Shown here: piece by piece, positions 43,563 through 51,005 of the stretch
How the letters are laid out: each line of letters begins with the position of its first letter
How positions within the stretch are numbered: the first letter of the stretch is position 1
Assembly (NCBI GenBank): GCA_964016885.1
Contig: OZ024742.1
Coordinates: forward strand, 2,480,979 to 2,544,978
Source: Eledone cirrhosa
Lineage: Eukaryota > Mollusca > Cephalopoda > Octopoda > Eledonidae
DNA length: 64,000 nt
Reading direction: 5' to 3'
Made by a program: the position numbers and the translations under genes
The notes under the pieces: model-generated
The model's input: only the letters and a program-made list of their open reading frames with translations
What the model was told of the DNA's origin: nothing
Database searches by the model: none

Positions 43563-43751
43563 TTAATAACTCCAGAAAACCTTTTTGTACAGTGCTTCTA
43601 ATCTATTGTGAAACTTTATTCATTGATGAATTCATTGAACCTTGTTAAACTTTTAACCAGTTAAAATTTAAAGTGCTCAACATTTAAGGAGCTATTTATA
43701 AGCAGAAGGGATTTTCAATTTGTTGGTAATTCAACAAATATAAATATAAAT
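43563..43751. repeat. PLE 5' UTR segment and inverted 5' scrap between PLE-C and PLE-D
   Basis: 43565-43660 is a PLE-family 5' UTR following the PLE-C terminal repeat, homologous in reverse to 34645-34740. 43664-43743 is the reverse complement of the PLE-D 5' UTR at 44012-44091 (for example GCTCAACATTTAAGGAGCTA) with one or two mismatches. So PLE-D is preceded by an inverted copy of its own 5' end. Confidence 0.8.
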
Positions 43752-43967
43752 TGAAATATCTGACTTTTTTTCTCTTCCCTTCACTATCCGGGGATAACTT
43801 GAACCGTTAAGGTATATTATCCTTGGTTATGTCAAATATTTATAAAACATTCTGTATTTTATCTGATGATAGCGTACCAAAATCTTGGTACCCTTGAAAT
43901 ATATATAATAGAATAAATATGGTTTTATTAATATAGTTTTCATTTATTTAATATCATTGCATATTAT
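43752..43967 (+). repeat. PLE-D 5' pLTR
   Basis: 216-bp direct repeat of 47459-47665, about 95% identical by eye. It starts ATTGAAATATCTGACTT, contains GGGATAACTTGAACCGTTAA and a hammerhead-like fold, and ends TTTATTTAATATCAT. Confidence 0.85.
43855..43915 (+). ncRNA. Hammerhead ribozyme candidate, PLE-D 5' pLTR
   Basis: Helix I TATTTTAT (43855-43862) with ATAGAATA (43908-43915; one G-U). Core CTGATGA (43863-43869). Helix II AGCGTACCAA with TTGGTACCCT (one C-C mismatch, and an unpaired T-T at the base). GAAA (43896-43899). Helix III TATATAT, with A at 43907 as cleavage nucleotide. Same layout as PLE-B; the T-T at the base of helix II may weaken it. Confidence 0.6.
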
Positions 43968-44107
43968 ACTCCAGAAAATCTGTTGGGTGCTCTGAATCAG
44001 TTATAAACATTTATATTTGTTGAATTACCAACAAATTGAATATCCCTTCTGCTTATAAATAGCTCCTTAAATGTTGAGCACTTTAAATTATTACTGATTG
44101 CATAAAA

Positions 44108-44610
44108 ATGGAATTCTTTAGGATTTCTTCTTCTCTAAAAGATGTACCTTTACCTAAAAATAAGGAATATCTAAAACAACTCATTGAGAAATCTGACTCC
44201 TTTATACGAAGACTTAGATGGCATGCCTTCCATTTTGATAGAAAATCGGATGACAAAATAAATAACTTTGATCATATCTTCAAATCTAAGAAGAATCCAC
44301 CTAGCAACAAACTACTAGCTGAATTTGAAAATGAAGTAATATCTATTATAAAAAATATTAAATGAAAAAAAACCCAAGTTATAGGCCAGGAGTAACTCAA
44401 AGGCCTCAAGAATAAAATAGACAATCTTGAAAAAACTAAGAGAATCATCGTAAAATCTGATAAAACTAATAATTTATATGGGATGGAAAAGGAAGAATAT
44501 AATAACCTTATATTGAAAGAACTCAGAAAAAAATACAAAATAACTTCAAACGAAGATATGTCAACGTTAATAGAGAAGCTTCTGAAATCATTTACAAATT
44601 AGTCATCCAA
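44108..44610 (+). pseudogene. PLE-D N-terminal domain
   Basis: An 85-codon frame from an ATG: DVPLPKNKEYLKQLIEKSDS then FIRRLRWHAFHFDRKSDD, and KNPPSNKLLAEFENEV. This is the PLE N-terminal module also at the start of PLE-E (PLPSRKTYLKLLIDATNSFI, RRVRWKAYHLDKN). The frame stops at TGA 44363. The homologous protein continues in another frame with one TAA: LKGLKNKIDNLEKTKRIIVK, SDKTNNLYGMEKEEYNNL. It ends at TAG 44601. A basic, helical region, presumably RNA/DNA binding. Confidence 0.8.
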
Positions 44611-45436
44611 AATAGGACTGAACCCTTTATACCTAGAAAACCGAAAATTTACCCGAAGGACAATAAAAGAAATTTTGAAATTGAACTACCAGTCAGACTC
44701 ATCGCACCAACTAAATCGGACTTAAGCATAATTAGCAAACATATATTAGATATAATTATACCACTACTTAAAGTTAAATCACACCTTAAACTATGGAACG
44801 GTACTAATTAAGTTATAGATTGGTTCAATAACATAGAATTAAAACATAACAAAAATCTCATTCAAATAAGGCACTTATATACGCGTCTAAACATACAGAC
44901 TTATCTAGTGATGAAATGAATATAATTCTAACAGTACGTAAAACAATAATATAATTTAATAATCATCTCTGGACAAGAGCCGACAGAAAAAACAATTTTG
45001 ATATCACTATGGGATCATCTGACTCGGCGCAACTTACAGACCTCGTTGGATTATTTATTAATAATGTACTACATAGGAAAATGCCAGAGATGACCGGAGG
45101 TTTATATCGTGATGATATGTTGCTTTTAATTGAAAACCATAGCAATAGTGATATTAATAGGAAAAGAAAATCCATAATACAATTTTTCAATAACTACAAT
45201 CTTAAGTTAGAAATAGAGAATAACTACAAAATCATTAACTTCTTAGATGTAACTTTAAACCTTAGCACATGTCTTTACTATCCTTTTCATAAAATTAATG
45301 AAAATTTAATTTTGTAAGTTTCAATTCTAATTATCCTAGAAGTATTAAAAACACTATTATCAATAGCGTCCAACAACGCATTTCACGCATCTCTACTAAT
45401 AAAAATATTTTTGATGATAAGGCTGAATATTATAAT
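44611..45436 (+). pseudogene. PLE-D reverse transcriptase, motif A deleted
   Basis: 44611-44815 encodes FIPRKPKIYPKDNKRNFEIE then LPVRLIAPTKSDLSIISKHI (RT fingers). At about 44870 the sequence passes from KNLIQ directly to NKALIYASKHTDLSSDE. In PLE-E about 15 residues including the catalytic FDIDSYYASI lie at this place, so a deletion of about 50 bp has removed motif A and shifted the frame. 45009-45317 keeps motif B (MGSSDSAQLTDLVGLFINNV), motif C (GGLYRDDMLLLI) and FLDVTLNL. The thumb (NYPRSIKNTIINSVQQRIS, STNKNIFDDKAEYYN) is interrupted by a SINE at 45437. Certainly non-functional. Confidence 0.85.
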
Positions 45437-45628
45437 CGTTTCTACTTTTGGCACAATGCCAGCAATTACACAGTGCATTACTGGTACTTTATTTTATCGA
45501 CCCCGTAAGGATGAAAGGCAAAGTTAACCTCGTCGGGATTTGAACTCAGAATGGCAAGGGCCGTCACTCTATGCGTCAAAGCATGGGGTCCGACCCTCTA
45601 CCGATACTGTCAATCTACCGCCAATATT
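45437..45628 (-). mobile_element. tRNA-derived SINE inserted in PLE-D with a 16-bp target duplication
   Basis: Reverse orientation: CGTTTCTACTTTTGGCACAA, ACTGGTACTTTATTTTATCG, ACCCCGTAAGGATGAAAGGC, then GGGATTTGAACTCAG (complement of the B box) and CCGACCCTCTACCGATA (complement of the A box). GGCTGAATATTATAAT is found at both 45421-45436 and 45629-45644: a perfect 16-bp target-site duplication. Reading across it restores the PLE thumb (AEYYN then EALHRAGYSN). Confidence 0.95.
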
Positions 45629-46483
45629 GGCTGAATATTATAATGAAGCTTTACATAGAGCAGGATACTCAAATAGAATTAAATACATAGATAACAATAA
45701 CATGATATATCATCCTAGTATTAACTTAGACACTAACCCCCCCCCCAAAGAACTAGAAATATTATTTGGTACTCTCCCCCATTCTCATTAGGCGTTAAAA
45801 CACCTGTAGCAAAGCTATTCTTTAAAGCACTAGATAAATGTTTTCCTAAAACCCACAGATACCACTCTATTTTTAACAGACACACTATAAAATTATCCTA
45901 CTCTACTACTATGAACATAGCACAAAATATAAATAGAATTAATAATAGAAACTTAAATTTAAACCCTAACCAAACTAACCAAAATAGCAATAATAATATT
46001 TCTAACAACAATACTCAGAATAATGGTACCGTTCTGAACAACAATAACTCTAGTAATTGTAACTGTAGAATCAAATCAAACTGCCCTTTACAAAATAATT
46101 GTTTAGACAAAAACAGTTTATAAATGCTCAGTTAAAACTAGCGACAAAATATTTAACTATGTTGGTGCCACTTCAACAAAATTTAAAGAACGCTGGAATA
46201 ACCACAATCATACACTTAGGAGATATGATAAAAAATCTCCTACTTCACTTTCACATCTTATATGGGATTTAAAAGACAATAATATAGAATATTCAATATC
46301 TTGGAGAAAGATTTTGAAGCACCTGCATACCGAAATACGGCTTTATCAAGATTCTGTAAATTGTGTATCGAAGAAATTTTTTATATAATTAACTGCCAAA
46401 ACTCTATTAATCTCAGAACAGAATTATTTTCTTCTTGCAAACATCGCCAAAATTCCACGTTCAGAACTATTTTAAATTTATAA
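45629..46483 (+). pseudogene. PLE-D thumb end, connector, Cys cluster and GIY-YIG domain
   Basis: 45629-45791: AEYYNEALHRAGYSNRIKYI then a C-run (CCCCCCCC at about 45738) and a frame loss. 45799-46123: KTPVAKLFFKALDKCFPKTH connector, TIKLSYSTTMNIAQNI, Asn-rich linker, CNCRIKSNCPLQNNCLDKN. A one-base slip follows, then KCSVKTSDKIFNYVGATSTK and the GIY-YIG core FKERWNNHNHTLRRYDKKSP. From 46301 the frame shifts again to CKLCIEEIFYIINCQNSINL, ending at TAA 46481. Confidence 0.85.
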
Positions 46484-47458
46484 TATCCCTATTATAATAT
46501 TCAAAATGATCCTATTTTCTTAAAACAATTTAAATGTAAATTTTTAAATAATTTTTATATTTTTTTAATATTTTTAAATATTTTAAAATATTTTTAATAT
46601 TTTTAATATTTCAGAAATCTGTTATATCTCTAATATTTATAATATTTTAATATATATATTTAATATTTTAATTTCCTACATTATTTTAATTCTGACATTA
46701 TTTTTAATTCCGACATTCTTTTTGTAAGGACACCCCTATAAATATATTTTAGATGTAGATTGATAATCTTTAAATGACGTTCTGAAAATTTATCCTCTTT
46801 AAGAAAGTTCTTCGAAAAACACATTACATTTTTCCTCTCTCTTTTTGTTATCCAAACATTCACACATCTTTCGACTAAAATAATGGATCTCACACAAAAT
46901 AATATAACAATTTTTTTCTCTAATTTAATGGTTAACAAACAAAATTGGAGTTATCTTTCCTTTCTCAATCGTTGCAAACATAAACATTCTTCTCAATCGT
47001 GCAAACATAACCATGTTTGATAATCTATATAGCTTCGTTAAATTAACAATATTCTGAAACATTCTCAATGTTGAACAACATTTTTGAATCCTCAAATTAT
47101 TCTACTCTCACAACTTGAACCACCTATTTTTTAAGTAAAAAACAAATACAACGTCCTTCGTAACTCATATTTGATATATAAACAATTAATACATACGCAA
47201 GTTATTAATATATATATATAGATATTTATATACATATAACCTATCCTAATGTAATAAGATAAACATACTTACAACCATAATTCTTCATATAATCTAATTG
47301 ATTATATATACAATATTATAACTCATAATATAGGTAAACAAACCTTTTCCCCCAAATTAACGTCTCTTCTTTCCTACCCATACAATAACTTATCATAATT
47401 ATTTAAATTTTCCATTGCGTCTAAAATAACGTTTTTTCAGCCCTTTTACATAAACCCC
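46484..47458 (+). other. PLE-D 3' untranslated region
   Basis: Very A/T-rich with cryptic TTTTTAATATT repeats at 46545-46670. No gene. Confidence 0.6.
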
Positions 47459-47665
47459 ATTTGAAATATCTGACTTATTTTTCTCTTCCCTTCACTATCC
47501 AGGGATAACTTGAACCGTTAAGGTATATTATCCTTGGTTATGTCAAATATTTATAAAACATTTTGTATTTTATCTGATGATAGCGTACCAAAATTTTGGT
47601 ACCCTTGAAATATAATAGAATAAATATGGTTTTATGAATATAGTTTCCATTTATTTAATATCATA
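47459..47665 (+). repeat. PLE-D 3' pLTR with hammerhead-like motif (47566-47625)
   Basis: Direct repeat of 43752-43967. Hammerhead-like part: TATTTTAT (47566-47573), CTGATGA (47574-47580), helix II as in the 5' copy, GAAA (47607-47610). Four bases of the helix III region are missing (GAAATATAATAG versus GAAATATATATAATAG), so helix III cannot form as in the other copies and this one is probably inactive. Confidence 0.85.
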
Positions 47666-47672
47666 TATATAT

Positions 47673-47880
47673 TAGAATGTGAGGTTTTTTTTACAAAATG
47701 AAAAATAACCGAGGTGTCCTACACGAGTGAAAGTATAAAGTAAAAAAGAAGAAATCGAAAATGCAACGAGTCTTATTTAAAAAAATATATATATATTTAT
47801 TTGGTTCCATTACCGGTTTCGCAGTTCTTCTGCTTTTCAAAAGTAGAGTTGAGATGGAGGGTCTGTGGTTTTTCTCACAT
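47673..47880 (+). repeat. Dispersed repeat, family A (copy 4)
   Basis: Same 210-bp unit as at 17525-17735, beginning TAGAATGTGAGGTTTTTTTT and ending GTGGTTTTTCTCAC. It lies between the PLE-D end and (TA)n. Confidence 0.85.
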
Positions 47881-48675
47881 TATATATATATATAAATATC
47901 TATGTGGGGTGAACTAACGTGAAAATCTTAGATAGTGTTTTTCTTTAGAAATTTGGTAACAAAAGGGTTAAACATCAACCACATTGATCCCACCAAATAT
48001 ATCATAAACAGTGTATCTCTTTCTCAGACTAACTAATAAAATATATTTTTTTAAATATATAACCATTTTCCAAGTCATTCTTTTCACAATTTTACATAAA
48101 GAGGTCAGTGAATGAATAAAACTAGCTGTTTTCCAACCATACTGTTGTCAGCCTAACATGGCAGAAATGTTTGTTATATTTAATATTATCATTATTTGTA
48201 GTAGTAATATTTTGTTTTTGGTTTATGGATACCAATATTAGTACATTTTAAAATTATTTATCAATATTTTGATAGAAACATGTTTTTATTCTGCCTGTTA
48301 AGTATTCGGGTTTAAACCTAGAGAGATATTTGTCTGTCTTATTAGACAGGTAGAATGAGGTAAGCTTTGTTATGTTATATTACAGAGGTTGGAGAGTGTA
48401 GTTGTAATAATTATAAAGTCTCCACCAATCAATAATTTAACCTTGGCAGTATTGAGCTACAACATTCTGATTAAAGAATAGGAAAGCGAGAAAATTCTCT
48501 TTAACCATTTTGATACCAAATTGCCTGAACAAGCCCTTGGCGCTGTTATACAAAACTGTTTATTTTTTAAGTGCTTATATTTATCTTAAAATGTTCCATC
48601 ATAATTTTAAGTAAGAACATTTAAGTTATGTTCCAAACACCAGCGCAATAATGAGAAAGTTAATTATATTATTCA
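47881..48675. other. Unassigned DNA
   Basis: No ORF, TIR or repeat family recognised. A small inverted pair (ATTCTGCCTGTTAAG at 48288 and TTAGACAGGTAGAAT at 48342) could be a hairpin. Confidence 0.35.
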
Positions 48676-48850
48676 TTCTCGGCCGTGATCCCGATAGCGG
48701 GCGGGGGTGGGCCCCATAAGGCGGGCCCGGCTCCGTGCAGTCGTTGCAGGCCGATTCGTTGCCTCCGCGATCCGGGCTGGGCCCCGCTTTCTCAAAGCGC
48801 GGAGTTGACGCCGCCCGCAAGCCCGGTGTCAGGTCCGTGCGGCGGCCGTA
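48676..48850. other. GC-rich island of about 175 bp in A/T-rich surroundings
   Basis: About 70% G+C against roughly 30% around it. It starts TCTCGGCCGTGATCCCGATA and ends GTGCGGCGGCCGTATATAC. Internal near-palindromes are GGGCCC-rich (GGTGGGCCCCATAAGGCGGG; GGGCTGGGCCCCGCTTT). The CGGCCGTG at one end and CGGCCGTA at the other could be paired element ends. Frames on both strands are open for 60-120 codons only because of composition. Origin unknown. Confidence 0.6.
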
Positions 48851-48925
48851 TATACATATATATATCGTGAATCTAATATAACTGCTAAAAATTGCCTTGT
48901 GTGTTTTATTTGTTTCATTTATTAA

Positions 48926-48929
<4 letters not shown>

Positions 48930-49002
<73 letters not shown>
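48930..49002. repeat. (CA)n then (TA)n
   Basis: CA run 48930-48994 followed by TA. Confidence 0.95.
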
Positions 49003-49006
<4 letters not shown>

Positions 49007-49991
49007 AATTACACAATAATCAAAGCTATGTTCAAATCATTTTTTATTGCTGACAATCGTTTCTTCCAAACTATCGTTTGGTATCATAGGAGCACTAGCA
49101 ATGTTTGTACATATAATTAACCTCTTATTCAACTGAATAATCATATAGATACATGGATATTAATGTTGTCAACAACAGTTTCGTATTTACAGAGTGGAAT
49201 GGATGCGACATAGATTTCAAGAGAATTGTACAATAATTAAAATTAAAAATTAAAAATTAAAAAGGCACATAGTGGAATGCATGCGACAGAGATTACAAGG
49301 GAGTAGTATAACAATTAAAGAGGCATTAAGGTAGAAAGTTACTCGTAAAACGAGGAGACTAGCAGTATATATGCTAGCGTATAGAGAGTGCAAATGTATT
49401 AGGCATATACAGGAAGGAAACAAGCAATGGTACTAGGCATATATAATTTCTGCAAGGCAAAAGTATCACATAAAACAACATATATTTACAAGCAGGCAAA
49501 GCTGTTTTTGTATTAAAATTAAGGGTTTATGGTGGATGTAGTGTGACGGTTGTTTCTGTAATGTTCAAATGTATATGTGCTGAGAGTATCAATGTTATTG
49601 CTATCTTTTCCATCATATTGGCTATGTTGTATTTTAGTGAATGTTTTTAATCAGTCACAGCCATGGATTGTATACCGGTCCTATTATATTGCTATCCGGG
49701 GTTCGAGTTGCTGTGGAGTGATTTTACTAACGGTTTAATTTCCGGAAGTGAGTTTGATCTATATTAAGAGGAGCTAATACGAAAGGGGAGGTAACTAGCG
49801 ATTACATTGTAAATGATATAAGAATCTAGAAAAATGTAAAGTTGTTTACACCTCCAATTAGTTAAATTCTTTGTGTTGATATACATTATATTGTGTTATC
49901 AGTTAATACCTTTTATATAATGCTGTTTGTTTATATTTAATTTTAAATACAATTAAGTATGTTTTGAAACAGTGAGCAGGTTTGAAATTAG

Positions 49992-50199
49992 AAAATAGAA
50001 TAGCTTTCACCGTATTTTTGACTAAAGAAATGTTAGTCTAAATAATGGAGTTTAGAACCCTCAGATAAATGGAAAAAGATAAGTATTGATGTACATGTAC
50101 GTCAATACTCATCTTTTTCCATTTATCTGAGGGTTCTAAACCCCGTTATTTAGACTAACATTTCTTTAGTAAAAAATACGGTGAAAGCTATTCTATTTT
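49992..50199. mobile_element. 208-bp fold-back palindrome
   Basis: 104-bp arms meet at GTACA/TGTAC (centre 50095/50096). Left arm from AAAATAGAATAGCTTTCACC; mismatches are few (for example AATAATGGAG versus CCCCGTTATT). A fully palindromic MITE nested in the TIR element; it would fold into a near-perfect hairpin RNA if transcribed. Confidence 0.9.
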
Positions 50200-50253
50200 T
50201 AAATACAACCTATTTTCCTATAATACATTAAAGGTCTCATTATATTGTTATCT

Positions 50254-50330
50254 ATCCTTACGGGGTCGATAAAATAAAGTACCAGTAATACACTGGGATA
50301 ATTGCTGGCTCTGTGCCAAAAGTAGAAACA
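50254..50330 (+). mobile_element. 5'-truncated SINE with 15-bp target duplication
   Basis: Only the tail part (CCTTACGGGGTCGATAAAAT to GTGCCAAAAGTAGAAACA) is present. ATTATATTGTTATCT occurs at 50239-50253 and again at 50331-50345: a perfect 15-bp target-site duplication, so truncation happened during insertion. Confidence 0.9.
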
Positions 50331-50672
50331 ATTATATTGTTATCTCTCCATTACTGACTAAAGTATAATAAAGCTATAGGAAAACATGTATAGTTGTTTA
50401 CAGGTCCAATTAGTTAAATCTCATCATATTATCTATCCATTACTGAATATAATATAAGCAAGCTATAGTGGTTATATTAAATGGTGTTTATTCCTAATAG
50501 TTATTGTATAGTATAAGGTTTGAGATAAATAGGAGTTAGGTAGAGTGATGAGCTGATCATAGAGTGTGATGCTGTGGGGGTACTTATATGCTGGAAAGAC
50601 CTAGAGGTGAAATGTTAATGGTGTCAGCAATAAAATGATTTGAACAGTGCTTTGATTATTGTGTAATTTATA

Positions 50673-50816
50673 TCCGGCTCTGTAAAACATCTCATGTATT
50701 TACATTGAGCTACTTTTCTTACTGGTAATAAGGTAGTAATAAATTACTGACCATTCCTGTTTATAGTTGTATATAGTGTATACATAACTATAAATAATAT
50801 TATATATATATATATC
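50673..50816. other. Spacer and (TA)n before PLE-E
   Basis: Unassigned 130 bp ending in a short (TA)n (about 50800-50815). Confidence 0.4.
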
Positions 50817-51005
50817 CCCTTACCCAGCAGAAAAACCTACCTTAAACTGCTTATAGACGCTACTAATTCGTTTATACGGAGAGTCAGATGGAAGGCATAC
50901 CACCTGGATAAGAACACCCGTAACTTTCCTGAACCCAAAGAGAGGTATGGTTTCAAAACATACCGAAACCCACCGCACAACACCTTACTGGACTCCTTCG
51001 AATGA
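50817..51005 (+). pseudogene. PLE-E N-terminal domain, 5'-truncated, ending at TGA
   Basis: The open frame from the truncation point reads PLPSRKTYLKLLIDATNSFI, RRVRWKAYHLDKN, then ERYGFKTYRNPPHNTLLDSF and E, ending TGA (51003-51005). It matches the PLE-D N-terminal module, which begins at an ATG about 15 codons further upstream. The TGA overlaps the ATG of the next frame (ATGA). In PLE-D the same protein region continues without a designed break, so a single-base slip here is the simplest reading, though stop-restart translation cannot be excluded. Confidence 0.75.

Larger units (their letters stand above)
49003..50672. mobile_element. 1.67-kb TIR element (non-autonomous DNA transposon candidate)
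   Basis: TATAAATTACACAATAATCA (49003) through ATTGCTGACA (49055) is the inverted repeat of 50622-50672 with three differences, giving about 52-bp TIRs. The interior has no transposase-like ORF. It contains a 77-bp tandem duplication (units about 49193 and 49270, sharing TGCGACA and the GTGGAATG start), a 208-bp palindrome and a truncated SINE. Flanking (TA)n hides any target duplication. Confidence 0.65.

Noticed and set aside
48626..48991. 121-codon minus frame across the GC-rich island and (CA)n
   Set aside because: Half of it is a CA microsatellite and the rest follows composition; no family features.
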